In this document: positions 8,433 to 16,859 of the stretch, piece by piece | Numbering within the stretch: the first letter of the stretch is position 1 | Layout: every line of letters starts with the position of its first letter | Assembly (NCBI GenBank): GCA_964515905.1 | Contig: CAZEWK010000024.1 | Span: forward strand, 1-64,000 | DNA length: 64,000 nucleotides | Direction of reading: 5' to 3' | Source of the DNA: GCA-2712985 sp964515905 | Lineage (GTDB): Bacteria; Pseudomonadota; Alphaproteobacteria; UBA7887 | Made by a program: the position numbers and the translations under genes | The notes under the pieces: generated by a model | Databases searched by the model: none | What the model saw: only the letters and a program-made list of their open reading frames with translations | What the model was told of the DNA's origin: nothing

Positions 8433-9527
8433 ATGACAAAAATAAAAAACCTTGAGACAATTTTATATCGTCTACCTCTTCCAGAACCAGTAGAAGCCGC
8501 TGCAACAGGCGTCATGAGTGAATTTGAAATGGTAATGGTTCGTATCACAGACACGGACGGCAACCAAGGCTGCGGTTATACAGGATTGATGGTCAACCAA
8601 GGAGCATCTGTTGCAAAAATTATTGAGAACATTTGCGCGGATATAGTCGAATCATCAGACCCACGTCAAATTGAATGGATATGGTCGAGTATATGGAGAT
8701 TGCACCATTATGCGGGTCGCGGTGCACCTTTGACTTTTGCGATGGCCGCAGTGGATACAGCTCTCTGGGACTTACGTGGTAATACTCTTGGTGAGCCACT
8801 GTGGCGTCTCCTTGGTGGATACAATCCTACCGTTCGTGCATATGCCGGTAATATTGATCTGAACTTTCCCGTGGAGAAGCTATTAGCTGGAGCTAGCAAG
8901 AGCCTGGATGCAGGATTTCGCTCCATTAAAATGCGTCTAGGAAAACCGATGCTTTCGGAGGATTTGGCTCGCGTAGCCGCGATGCGTCAGCATATAGGCC
9001 CTGACATTGAGCTGATGGCCGATGCCAATGAAGCGTGGCGACCAGACCAAGCACTTCGAGCCCTTCGGGCGCTTCGCGAGTTTGATCTAATATGGGTCGA
9101 GGAACCAATCCAGCCTGATAATTTTTCTGGTTACGCACATCTACGAGCGAATGGGGGTATACCTCTTTCCGCTGGAGAAAATCTTCATACAGTAGCAGAG
9201 TTTGCAGGCCTTATTTCAGCGGGAGGCGTTGATTTTCCAGAACCCGACTTAACCACATGTGGCGGCATTACTCCATGGATGAAAATTGCCCATCTCGCAG
9301 ATGCGCATGGCCTCCCTGTCACTTCCCATGGAGCCCACGACATCCATATTCATTTACTAGCTGCTTCATCAAATAATGCATATCTAGAAATTCATGGCTT
9401 TGGCTTAAATGAGTTTATTGAAAATACCCTCGAGATCCACGATGGTTATGCAACTGCTCCTGATCGTCCTGGTCACGGCATGCAGTTTAATTGGGAGCTA
9501 CTCGAGCGGTTCCGACTTGATCAATAA
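8433..9527 (+). CDS. mandelate racemase/muconate lactonizing enzyme family protein
   Basis: A 364-aa enolase-superfamily enzyme with the capping domain followed by the TIM barrel. Metal ligands are Asp197 (MADANEAW), Glu223 or Glu224 (WVEEPIQ) and Glu249 (SAGENLH). The barrel also has Asp272 with His299 (TSHGAH), the His-Asp dyad of the mandelate-racemase subgroup, and Glu319 (YLEIHGF). The second-strand base motif is Lys166-x-Arg168 rather than K-x-K, so one of the two usual lysines is replaced. These features suggest a sugar-acid dehydratase or racemase. The next two genes encode SDRs, a plausible partner set for carbohydrate-acid catabolism. A GGGAGA sits before the ATG. Confidence 0.87.
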   Translation: MTKIKNLETILYRLPLPEPVEAAATGVMSEFEMVMVRITDTDGNQGCGYTGLMVNQGASVAKIIENICADIVESSDPRQIEWIWSSIWRLHHYAGRGAPLTFAMAAVDTALWDLRGNTLGEPLWRLLGGYNPTVRAYAGNIDLNFPVEKLLAGASKSLDAGFRSIKMRLGKPMLSEDLARVAAMRQHIGPDIELMADANEAWRPDQALRALRALREFDLIWVEEPIQPDNFSGYAHLRANGGIPLSAGENLHTVAEFAGLISAGGVDFPEPDLTTCGGITPWMKIAHLADAHGLPVTSHGAHDIHIHLLAASSNNAYLEIHGFGLNEFIENTLEIHDGYATAPDRPGHGMQFNWELLERFRLDQ

Positions 9528-9609
9528 AGGCAAACTGACAAATTCTTTGGGGTCATTGTAGGAATATAATGGAGAGTAAACGTTATAAAAGTTTAGGGGT
9601 AGAACATCG

Positions 9610-10329
9610 ATGGGAAAAAAAGTCTGTCTTATAGCCGGTGTTGGTCCAGGAACCGGAACGGAATGTGCAATCCGCTTCGCAAAGGGTGGGTATCAAATTG
9701 CTATGCTAGCGCGTAATAAAGAACGCCTGAATTCACTTGAGAAAGATGTAGAAAATGCACGCGGTTATGAGTGCGACGTGTCAAACTTAGATCAATTAGT
9801 AGCTACAGCAAAAAAAGTTGCTTCCGAATTAGGCGATCCGTCCGTAGTTATCCACAATGCCGTTGCTGGAAACATTGATGGGGGAGGAGCCAGCAAATTT
9901 ATGGAGAGCGACCCCACAAGACTTGAAAAAAATTTCCGCGTAAATACCACTTCTCTTTTGTACTTAGCACGAACAACTGCCCCTGGCATGATCAAAGCTG
10001 GGCAAGGAGCAATCATTGTTACCGGAAATACCTCTTCTCTCAGGGGAAGCGCCAATTTTGCCTACTTTGCCCCTACCAAAGCCGCTCAAAGGATTTTGGC
10101 TGAGGCCATGGCACGAGACCTAGGGCCCAAAGGTGTGCACGTAGCCTATTTGCTTGTTGACGCTGCCATAGATACTCCAAGGACCCGACCAATTTTTGCT
10201 CCAGAAAAACCAGACGAATATTTCTGTAAACCTTCCGCTATTGCTGAAGAAGCCTACCACGTAGCTCACCAAGATCGTTCCGCATGGTCGTTTCTCGTAG
10301 AACTGAGACCCGATATCGAGAGCTGGTAA
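9610..10329 (+). CDS. atypical short-chain dehydrogenase/reductase
   Basis: A 239-aa Rossmann-fold SDR. The cofactor loop is GVGPGTG (residues 10-16) and the structural HNAVAG replaces the usual NNAG. Ser142 or Ser143 is in the expected place, but the YxxxK motif is altered: the sequence reads AYFAPTK, so Tyr152 is one residue too early and Phe153 occupies the canonical tyrosine site before Lys157. Some uncharacterised proteobacterial SDRs share a FAxAK-type motif. It may therefore be an isomerase, a binding protein or an enzyme using a shifted tyrosine. It is followed 34 bp later by a canonical SDR. Confidence 0.83.
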   Translation: MGKKVCLIAGVGPGTGTECAIRFAKGGYQIAMLARNKERLNSLEKDVENARGYECDVSNLDQLVATAKKVASELGDPSVVIHNAVAGNIDGGGASKFMESDPTRLEKNFRVNTTSLLYLARTTAPGMIKAGQGAIIVTGNTSSLRGSANFAYFAPTKAAQRILAEAMARDLGPKGVHVAYLLVDAAIDTPRTRPIFAPEKPDEYFCKPSAIAEEAYHVAHQDRSAWSFLVELRPDIESW

Positions 10330-10363
10330 ACATAGTGCCGCCGTTAAACCAACGAGGAATAAA

Positions 10364-11236
10364 ATGAAAAATTGCTTAATTACTGGATCTAGCACGGGGA
10401 TCGGTCTCGCGACCACTCTCAACTTGGCACGGAACGACTATCATGTACATGCTACTATGCGAGATCTAAATAGAAGCAACCACCTGCAAGAGGTTGTTCA
10501 AAGTGAGAAGCTGCCCATTACGATCCATAAACTTGATGTAACCGATCGCAGTTCCATTGGACGAGTGATAGCCAAGATTATCAACTCTGACGATCACATT
10601 GACGTTGTTATAAACAATGCGGGCCTCTCTAACGCTTGTCCGGTAGAAATTTACCCGGAGGAGGAGCACAGGTCACTATTTGAAACCAATTACTGGGGAC
10701 CCGTTTATGTCACTCAAGCCGTTCTTCCTCATATGCGTAAGTGCGGCACGGGCACAATTGTGAACGTGTCCTCAATACTCGGCCGTGTCGCTGTCGTTAA
10801 TCAAGCAGCCTATTGTGCTTCTAAATTTGCAATTGAAGCCTTCAGCGAATCACTAGCTCTTGAAGTCGCGCCACTAGGAATCCGTGTGATCATTCTAGAA
10901 CCCGGAGTAATTGCCACTCCAATTTTCGAAAAGACACCTGTTCACTATGACAAGGCCTCACCATACCGACAAGCTATGAGACAAGGTGGTCGTTTTTATC
11001 GCGCCTCTATACCTCAAGCTACACCGGTCGAGGAGTTAGCAGATACCGTGCGCCAGGCTATAGACAGTAAAAGGCCTCGACTCCGGTGGTTACACGGTCA
11101 CGGGGACTCTCTAGTGAAGCAGCGCCCAAATATTTCGGATGAAGATTATATAGCGATGTCGTCTTTAGATGACGACGAATATAACACCAAATTCCATGAG
11201 TTTTTTAAGATAGATTTGACGGTACACTCCCGTTGA
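10364..11236 (+). CDS. short-chain dehydrogenase/reductase
   Basis: A 290-aa classical SDR: TGSSTGIG cofactor loop (residues 7-14), NNAG (84-87), catalytic Ser in NVSSILG and the Tyr150-x3-Lys154 pair in YCASK. The C-terminal tail, with EELADTVRQAI and a polar end, is longer than the 250-aa core and resembles SDRs acting on steroids or long-chain alcohols, but the substrate is not evident. Glu or Asp cofactor selectivity is unclear; MRDLNR after the second strand suggests NADP. An AACGAGGAA Shine-Dalgarno precedes the ATG. It is the last gene of the MR/MLE-SDR-SDR set. Confidence 0.87.
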   Translation: MKNCLITGSSTGIGLATTLNLARNDYHVHATMRDLNRSNHLQEVVQSEKLPITIHKLDVTDRSSIGRVIAKIINSDDHIDVVINNAGLSNACPVEIYPEEEHRSLFETNYWGPVYVTQAVLPHMRKCGTGTIVNVSSILGRVAVVNQAAYCASKFAIEAFSESLALEVAPLGIRVIILEPGVIATPIFEKTPVHYDKASPYRQAMRQGGRFYRASIPQATPVEELADTVRQAIDSKRPRLRWLHGHGDSLVKQRPNISDEDYIAMSSLDDDEYNTKFHEFFKIDLTVHSR

Positions 11237-11377
11237 CGAAGGAGCGTGCGAGCACCCTCTCGGCCACTGTCTCAGGCTTGGGCGGCCCACAAATAAGAAT
11301 GAGTGGTACCTTTAATGTGCCACACTTTCTGATAAAATTTTCTAGCTCTGTGCCTCAAAGCAAAAATAAGAGGCCTA

Positions 11378-11401
11378 AAAAGCGCCAACGAACACGCTCT
11401 T
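11378..11401 (-). terminator. candidate terminator of tRNA-Glu
   Basis: On the minus strand an AAGAGCG / CGCTTTT stem (one G-T wobble) closes a 10-base loop and runs directly into T residues. It lies about 20 bp downstream of the tRNA 3' end. Confidence 0.35.
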
Positions 11402-11418
11402 ATATCCCTTCAAGTTAC

Positions 11419-11494
11419 TGGCGTCCCCAGGGGGACTCGAACCCCCGTTTTCGGCGTGAGAGGCCGATGTCCTAGGCCACTAGACGATGGGGAC
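11419..11494 (-). tRNA. tRNA-Glu (CTC)
   Basis: A complete 76-nt tRNA on the minus strand. The acceptor stem is GTCCCC / GGGGAC with a G discriminator and encoded CCA; the anticodon loop CTCTCAC between CGGC and GCCG reads anticodon CTC; the T-arm is GGGGGTTCGAGTCCCCC. All features fit bacterial tRNA-Glu. It stands alone between the SDR gene and the threonine aldolase gene. Confidence 0.95.
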
Positions 11495-11531
11495 CTAAGG
11501 CCATGTCTAATCACAACATAGAGCACTAGCA

Positions 11532-11559
11532 AGGATATTAAAGAACAAAGCTGCGTCAA
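11532..11559 (-). promoter_or_regulatory. candidate promoter of tRNA-Glu
   Basis: On the minus strand TTGACG and TATCCT are separated by 16 bp, with the predicted start about 30-35 bp before the tRNA. A near-consensus -35 fits a strong stable-RNA promoter. Confidence 0.4.
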
Positions 11560-11616
11560 GACGTTGGATCAATATGATGATTGGTTTAAGCCTCAGCAGC
11601 ATACCACACCGCCTAT

Positions 11617-12660
11617 TTATCCTAGATGAAGCGCGTGACGCCTAGCAGATTCCAGAAAATGTTCCACATCAGTATCAGAGATCATATAAGAACACATTAG
11701 CCTTACCATCCCAGTTTGCGTAGGCCAACGGTGGAACAAAAATCCATCTGCAATCAATCCTTCAATCATCGGCTCTGGAAATCGCACAAATAATGCATTG
11801 ACCTCCACTGGATGGCAGATTTCCACCATAGGTAAATCAGACAGGCCAATGGCGATTTGTCGAGCGGCACGGTTTGACTGCCCCGCCAATGTTAACCACA
11901 AGTCATTTTGTATGTATCTCGACAACTGGACAGAAAGGTAACGCATTTTACTTAACAAATGGCCCCCACGCATACGTTGCCGACCAAACTCATTAGCCAA
12001 ACTCTCATCAAAAATAATGACGGCTTCAGCTGCTAATGCTCCGTTCTTAGTTGCACCAAAAGAGAGAATATCTACTCCCGCCTTCCAGGTAATATCCGCC
12101 GGTTGACAGTTGAGAGCACTAACTGCGTTAGCAAATCGGGCTCCGTCCATGTGAAATGTCATAGCGTGCCGTTTCGTGATTTCGGATAAAGCGCTGAGTT
12201 CTTCAAACGTATACAGCGTTCCACACTCTGTCGCTTGTGCCACAGTTAAAGCCGCTGGACGGGCCTCATGATCTCCATGTGCGCCAAAACCATCCAAAAC
12301 GTTAGCTAATTCATCTGGTTCTATCTTGCCGTTTACGCTCGGTAAGGCCCGTATTAATGCACCACCGGCATAAAAACCGGCTGCACCACATTCGTCGACT
12401 AGGACGTGGGACTCTTCGCCGCAATAAATCGATCCATAGGGTGGAGTCACATGACCCAAAGCAAGAGCATTAGCAGCGGTGCCAGTTACCACAGGAAACA
12501 CGAGCACATCTCTCTCAAAGAGTTTACAAAATTGTATTCGCAATTCTGAGGTAACCACATCCGAACCGTAAGATTGGGCCATATCGTGATTGATATTGTT
12601 GATAGCCGACATGATTTCTGCAGCTACGGGCGCTTCGTTATCACTTCTAAAATTTACCAT
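11617..12660 (-). CDS. ltaE: low-specificity L-threonine aldolase
   Basis: A 347-aa fold-type I PLP enzyme of the threonine aldolase family, which cleaves L-threonine or L-allo-threonine to glycine and acetaldehyde. The N-terminus starts with FRSDNEAPVAAEIM, the PLP-Asp lies in FHMDGARFANAV and the Schiff-base lysine is in SFGATKNGALAAEAV. The length is normal. It lies 35 bp upstream of no obvious partner; the downstream neighbour is the tRNA-Glu. It may supply glycine for one-carbon metabolism. Confidence 0.9.
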   Translation of the reverse strand: MVNFRSDNEAPVAAEIMSAINNINHDMAQSYGSDVVTSELRIQFCKLFERDVLVFPVVTGTAANALALGHVTPPYGSIYCGEESHVLVDECGAAGFYAGGALIRALPSVNGKIEPDELANVLDGFGAHGDHEARPAALTVAQATECGTLYTFEELSALSEITKRHAMTFHMDGARFANAVSALNCQPADITWKAGVDILSFGATKNGALAAEAVIIFDESLANEFGRQRMRGGHLLSKMRYLSVQLSRYIQNDLWLTLAGQSNRAARQIAIGLSDLPMVEICHPVEVNALFVRFPEPMIEGLIADGFLFHRWPTQTGMVRLMCSYMISDTDVEHFLESARRHALHLG

Positions 12661-12694
12661 ATCTATAACTTAAGACTCCGTCTTTAAAAAATCT

Positions 12695-13123
12695 CTAGGT
12701 ACCACTGACGATTTTCATTGGTATTTCCACGAATTTTGTTTGTGGTTCGACTACTAAATAAGCCGCTGTTAACGCTACGTTCCCATTTTTAACAGACGTA
12801 ATAAGCCATACCATATTTTGCTCCCATGCTCGTTCTACATCGGTCTTTGACGGTATTGCCTCTCCTTCGGGGTGAGAATGGTAGACACCCACGAGTGATA
12901 GAGAGTCTCCTCTTAAACGCTTTTCTAGGTCAAACCGAAGCTGTGGATCCACTTCGAATAATTTTCTAGGTTGGCTCGCAATGTTGCTACTTTTGTGAGC
13001 CTCTGCAACGTAGGCATGTTCCCTACGAAATTGGCCCACCAGCAAACCACAGCACTCGTAGGGGTAAGCATCTTCTGAATGCTTAGTTATCTCAGCCAGC
13101 TGAGCCTTCTCAATTACGATCAT
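12695..13123 (-). CDS. M67-family (JAMM/MPN+) metallopeptidase
   Basis: A 142-aa JAMM-fold protein. The zinc-site signature is complete: Glu23 (YECCGLLVG), His82 and His84 (YHSHP), Ser92 and Asp95 (SKTD). Bacterial members of this subfamily resemble Mec+/RadC-like or sulfur-carrier-processing peptidases that trim C-terminal residues from ubiquitin-like proteins, but no such carrier is next to it. Its start overlaps the stop of the upstream small membrane gene (ATGA type), so the two are translationally coupled. The substrate is unknown. Confidence 0.87.
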   Translation of the reverse strand: MIVIEKAQLAEITKHSEDAYPYECCGLLVGQFRREHAYVAEAHKSSNIASQPRKLFEVDPQLRFDLEKRLRGDSLSLVGVYHSHPEGEAIPSKTDVERAWEQNMVWLITSVKNGNVALTAAYLVVEPQTKFVEIPMKIVSGT

Positions 13124-13386
13124 GGTTCATCTTCAACTACTAGCTGCCCCACTAACCTGCCGCTTTCTATTTCTACTATCATCACTATCTCCCCGGCCGG
13201 GGAAGATAATGCAACAAATAGCAAACCTTCGTTCGCATCGAGACCTTTTATGACGCTATCTTTAGGAGCATGCAGAGAGATGACTCCTGTTTTCCCAACA
13301 GGAGATATATCGTCTACCATATTGTTCAAACGTGTCGTTATGGTAACACCAATAACCATCATCCCGGAAATGATGAGGATGCCCAA
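13120..13386 (-). CDS. small membrane-anchored protein, DUF6476-like
   Basis: A small protein with one N-terminal membrane helix (GILIISGMMVIGVTITTRL) and a soluble beta-rich domain of about 65 residues (VISLHAPKDSVIKGL, FVALSSPAGEIVMIVEIESG). Its size, topology and position next to an RluA-family gene match the alphaproteobacterial DUF6476 family, of unknown role. The start is uncertain: the TTG at 13386 cuts into the helix, while the open frame continues upstream to about 13422, where only an ATT codon could initiate and would give a full-length helix (TVLKTIVIILG). It overlaps the JAMM gene by 4 bp. Confidence 0.6.
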   Translation of the reverse strand: MGILIISGMMVIGVTITTRLNNMVDDISPVGKTGVISLHAPKDSVIKGLDANEGLLFVALSSPAGEIVMIVEIESGRLVGQLVVEDEP

Positions 13387-13448
13387 AATGATTACGATAG
13401 TTTTGAGAACAGTTATATTAATGGTTCAGACCCCGATTGATTGGAAAA

Positions 13449-14435
13449 ATGACTGACACAAAATTACATCGGCTAGTTATTAGCTCAAAAGATATCGATA
13501 ACCGGTTAGACCGAGCTTTGGCTGGGCTGGTCAGATCACTGTCGCGAACGCGAATAAAAACGCTCATACAGACTGGCCAAGTAGAAATAGATGCAAAGCC
13601 CATTCTTGATCCTGCATACCGTGTATCTATTAGAGAAAAGATTACCATAACTGTACCACCAGCAAGAATAGCTGAACCCCAGCCTCAATCAATTCCATTG
13701 AAGGTCGCCTACGAGGACAACGATTTAATCGTCATCGATAAACCCCCCGGTTTGGTTGTGCATCCTGCTCCTGGGAATCCAGATGGGACTTTAGTAAACG
13801 CTCTATTGGCCCATTGTGGGGAAACTATGTCGGGTGTTGGGGGCGTCCGCCGACCGGGAATTGTCCATAGATTAGACAAAGACACTAGCGGCTTATTGGT
13901 GGCAGCAAAAAATGACCGGGCTCACCATCATTTAGCAAAACTATTCTTCCAACACGACATTACGCGCGCATACAAAGCGATAGTGTCTGGTATTCCTCGT
14001 CATGCACAAGGACAAATAAAAGGCCGTATTGGCCGCAATCCAAAGAATAGAAAAAAAATGGCAGTTGTAGTGGTTGGCGGTAAAACTGCTCATACAGATT
14101 ATAGAATTGAACGAAACTTGGCTGAAAATGCTGCGTCACTAGTTGTCTGCACTTTGAGGACAGGACGCACTCATCAGATTAGAGTTCACCTGGCTAGCAT
14201 AGGACACCCTGTCGTTGCTGATCCAATGTACAGTAAACGTAGTGCTATTGCCTCACGCATGCCTCCTATCTACCGTGTTCCAATCCATAATTTCCCACGC
14301 CAAGCTTTGCATGCCTACAAGCTAGGATTTTCGCATCCGACGACGGGCAAGCAAATGATATTTGAAAGTGTATTACCTGGTGATATGAAACAGCTACTTG
14401 AAGATCTATCGAGAAAGAACCAAATCATTAAGTGA
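13449..14435 (+). CDS. rluD: RluA-family 23S rRNA pseudouridine synthase
   Basis: A 328-aa RNA pseudouridine synthase. An N-terminal S4-like domain (residues about 10-75, DNRLDRALAGLV and RTRIKTLIQTGQVEID) precedes the catalytic domain with the HRLDKDTSGLLV motif, whose Asp is the nucleophile, and a C-terminal GRTHQIRVHLASIGHPVVAD block. The S4 domain and length fit RluD, which modifies helix 69 of 23S rRNA, but RluC-type specificity cannot be excluded. The ATG at 13449 was chosen over an upstream TTG. It is divergent from the DUF6476-like gene and followed by rpoH, a common alphaproteobacterial order. Confidence 0.88.
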   Translation: MTDTKLHRLVISSKDIDNRLDRALAGLVRSLSRTRIKTLIQTGQVEIDAKPILDPAYRVSIREKITITVPPARIAEPQPQSIPLKVAYEDNDLIVIDKPPGLVVHPAPGNPDGTLVNALLAHCGETMSGVGGVRRPGIVHRLDKDTSGLLVAAKNDRAHHHLAKLFFQHDITRAYKAIVSGIPRHAQGQIKGRIGRNPKNRKKMAVVVVGGKTAHTDYRIERNLAENAASLVVCTLRTGRTHQIRVHLASIGHPVVADPMYSKRSAIASRMPPIYRVPIHNFPRQALHAYKLGFSHPTTGKQMIFESVLPGDMKQLLEDLSRKNQIIK

Positions 14436-14465
14436 ATGCTTGTTCTTAGATACCTTGACTTGCAA

Positions 14466-14494
14466 TTGACAATACTATCTTTGCCCGGTAATAG
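14466..14494 (+). promoter_or_regulatory. candidate rpoH promoter
   Basis: TTGACA and TAATAG hexamers with 17-bp spacing lie about 68 bp before the rpoH start codon. The -35 is perfect. The -10 falls inside the loop of a perfect inverted repeat described separately. Confidence 0.45.
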
Positions 14495-14501
14495 GGCAAA
14501 G
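14479..14501. repeat. perfect 8-bp inverted repeat over rpoH -10
   Basis: CTTTGCCC and GGGCAAAG flank a 7-base loop (GGTAATA) that contains most of the candidate -10 box. It may be an operator, or a terminator hairpin for the upstream rluD; only a weak T-rich stretch follows. Confidence 0.45.
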
Positions 14502-14561
14502 CAACTAACTTTTCGTTCTCTTTTTGTTCCATGAATTCTAACAAATCTGGGAATTTTATAG

Positions 14562-15455
14562 ATGCCTGGTTCAAAATTACCAATTATCTCCAATGAAGGT
14601 GGCTTATCGAGATACCTGCAAGAAATCCGCCGGTTCCCCATGCTTACCCAAAAGGAAGAATTTACCCTAGCTAAACAATGGACAGAACACGGGGACGTCG
14701 AGGCCGCACATAAATTGGTTACCTCACATCTCCGCTTAGTCGCAAAGATTGCGATGGGTTATCGTGGATATGGGCTTCCTGTTAATGAATTAATATCTGA
14801 GGGCAATATCGGAATGATGCAAGCGGTAAAACGCTTTGACCCAGATCGCGGATTTCGTCTTGCTACCTATGCGATGTGGTGGATTCGTGCGGCAATACTG
14901 GAATATATTCTTCATTCATGGTCGCTGGTTAAAATAGGCACGACAGCGGCACAGAAAAAACTTTTTTTTAATTTACGAAAGATCAAAGGACAGATTCAGC
15001 AAATAGACGATGGCGATTTACATCCAGAAACTGTTACAGAGATTGCAAATCGATTGGATGTGCCGGAACATGAAGTTGTGAACATGAATCGCCGACTTGC
15101 TGCACCTGATCACTCGCTCAATGCCCCCCTTAAAAATGATGGAGATGGAGAGTGGCAGGACTGGCTAGAAGACACCACTCCGAATCAAGAAACTGAACTG
15201 GCTGAATCAGAGGAATTAGCAGTCAGACGCGGCATGCTTGAATCTGCCATGGCCGGTTTAAACGAGAGAGAACAATATATCCTGAGACAGCGACGCTTAA
15301 TAGAAGAGCCTATGACACTGGAGGAATTAAGCCAAATCTACAACATAAGTCGTGAACGGATTCGACAAATTGAAGTCCGAGCCTTTGAAAAGGTGCAGGA
15401 AGCAATCCACAAACAGGCGGCAATCAAGAATATTGATCGCGAAAATACAATATAG
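14562..15455 (+). CDS. rpoH: RNA polymerase sigma-32 factor
   Basis: A 297-aa sigma factor of the heat-shock (RpoH) group. Region 2 includes LRLVAKIAMGYRGYGLP and the -10 recognition stretch TYAMWWIRAAILEYIL. The RpoH box QKKLFFNLRKI, diagnostic for this subgroup, is near residue 130. Region 4 ends with LEELSQIYNISRERIRQIE, the -35 helix-turn-helix. It directs transcription of chaperone and protease genes, and one of its usual regulators, FtsH, is encoded 9 kb away. The ATG at 14562 follows a long T-rich leader. Confidence 0.95.
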   Translation: MPGSKLPIISNEGGLSRYLQEIRRFPMLTQKEEFTLAKQWTEHGDVEAAHKLVTSHLRLVAKIAMGYRGYGLPVNELISEGNIGMMQAVKRFDPDRGFRLATYAMWWIRAAILEYILHSWSLVKIGTTAAQKKLFFNLRKIKGQIQQIDDGDLHPETVTEIANRLDVPEHEVVNMNRRLAAPDHSLNAPLKNDGDGEWQDWLEDTTPNQETELAESEELAVRRGMLESAMAGLNEREQYILRQRRLIEEPMTLEELSQIYNISRERIRQIEVRAFEKVQEAIHKQAAIKNIDRENTI

Positions 15456-15557
15456 GTCTTTTAACTAATATAGGTTGTCCATCAGCCTCTAACAAATAAG
15501 CGCAAACTGCAGCGACGAACTAATGCTGTCTGCTAGTAAGTTACAAATAGCTGGTAA

Positions 15558-16850
15558 TTAATCAGTGAATGGGTCGCGCACCAAAATTGTGTCTTCTCGT
15601 TCAGGACTTGTTGACAACAAAGTGACTGGTGCACCAATTAATTCCTCTATTCGCCGAATGTATTTGACAGCGGTTGCAGGAAGATCACCCCAAGACTTTG
15701 CACCATACGTACTTTGTGACCAACCCTCGAGGGATTCATAAATTGGTTCTATCGCTGTCTGAATACTGGAAGATGGCGGAAAATATTCAAAGGTTTTTCC
15801 ATCATATCGATATCCTACACAGATATTAAGTTCCCCTATCCCATCAAGAACATCAAGCTTGGTGAGCGCAATTCCATCTACTCCTCCGACAGAAATCGCT
15901 TGCCTAACCATCACCGCGTCAAACCATCCGCATCTTCGGCGCCTTCCAGTCACAGTCCCAAACTCCCGACCACGTTCCCCTAGCAATTGACCTTTTTCGT
16001 TGGATAATTCAGTGGGGAAGGGACCAGACCCGACTCTCGTGGTATAAGCTTTGGTTATACCGAGAACATATCCTGCCAATCTAGGGCCAACGCCACATCC
16101 CGCAGCGACAGCGCCTGCCACAGTATTGGAAGACGTAACGTAGGGATAAGTTCCGTGGTCTATATCCAGCATAGCTCCCTGAGCGCCCTCAAAAAGCACT
16201 CGTTTACCTTGAAGTCGCGTTGTTTCCATTAAGTGCCACACCCTATCAAGGTAAGGTGTCAACCGAGGCCTCACTCGCACCAAGTCTTCTAGTATTTCTT
16301 CGAAATCGATGAGTGGAAAACCTAAACCACGACGTAAGGCGTTATGATGTGCAATAACATTCTCGAGCCTCACACTAAGTTCCGTAGGGTCTAGCAAGTC
16401 GCATAAACGAATGGCTCTTCTCCCCACTTTATCCTCATACGCTGGGCCTATTCCTCGCCCTGTCGTACCAATCTTTTTGCCGGTGCTTGCGCTTTCCCGC
16501 AAACGATCCAATTCACCATGGAAGGGCAAAATCAAACATGCGTTTTCGGCTATCCGCAGACGATCTGGCGAAACAACAATACCTTGTCGCTGTATATTGT
16601 CGATTTCTTCCACCAATGCCCATGGATCTACAACCACGCCATTCCCGATCACTGACAACTTATCGGGTCTTACTATTCCAGAGGGAAGCAAGCTAAGTTT
16701 GTAGGTAACTCCATCTATTACGAGAGTATGCCCCGCGTTGTGACCGCCCTGAAACCGTGCTACCACATCGGCTCGCTGTGACAACCAATCTACTATTTTA
16801 CCTTTCCCTTCGTCCCCCCATTGAGTTCCAACAACGGTTACATTTGGCAT
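15558..16850 (-). CDS. purA: adenylosuccinate synthetase
   Basis: A 430-aa GTP-dependent ligase that joins IMP and aspartate to form adenylosuccinate, the first committed step to AMP. The N-terminal GTP loop is GTQWGDEGKGKIVDWL, followed by the IMP-binding FQGGHNAGHTLV, the GRGIGPAYEDKVGRRAIR block and the base-recognition TKLDVLDG near the C-terminus. The length is standard. It is the last gene of the serC-serA-hisZ-purA run, 9 bp after hisZ, and converges with rpoH. Confidence 0.97.
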   Translation of the reverse strand: MPNVTVVGTQWGDEGKGKIVDWLSQRADVVARFQGGHNAGHTLVIDGVTYKLSLLPSGIVRPDKLSVIGNGVVVDPWALVEEIDNIQRQGIVVSPDRLRIAENACLILPFHGELDRLRESASTGKKIGTTGRGIGPAYEDKVGRRAIRLCDLLDPTELSVRLENVIAHHNALRRGLGFPLIDFEEILEDLVRVRPRLTPYLDRVWHLMETTRLQGKRVLFEGAQGAMLDIDHGTYPYVTSSNTVAGAVAAGCGVGPRLAGYVLGITKAYTTRVGSGPFPTELSNEKGQLLGERGREFGTVTGRRRRCGWFDAVMVRQAISVGGVDGIALTKLDVLDGIGELNICVGYRYDGKTFEYFPPSSSIQTAIEPIYESLEGWSQSTYGAKSWGDLPATAVKYIRRIEELIGAPVTLLSTSPEREDTILVRDPFTD

Positions 16851-16859
16851 AGCAACACC

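Noticed and set aside
11233..11475. 80-aa plus-strand frame ending GDSNPRFRRERPMS
   Set aside because: It reads through the antisense of tRNA-Glu; this ending is a well-known artefact of tRNA genes.
14502..14561. RNA thermometer in the rpoH leader
   Set aside because: The leader is T-rich, and I could not draw a stable structure over the start codon.
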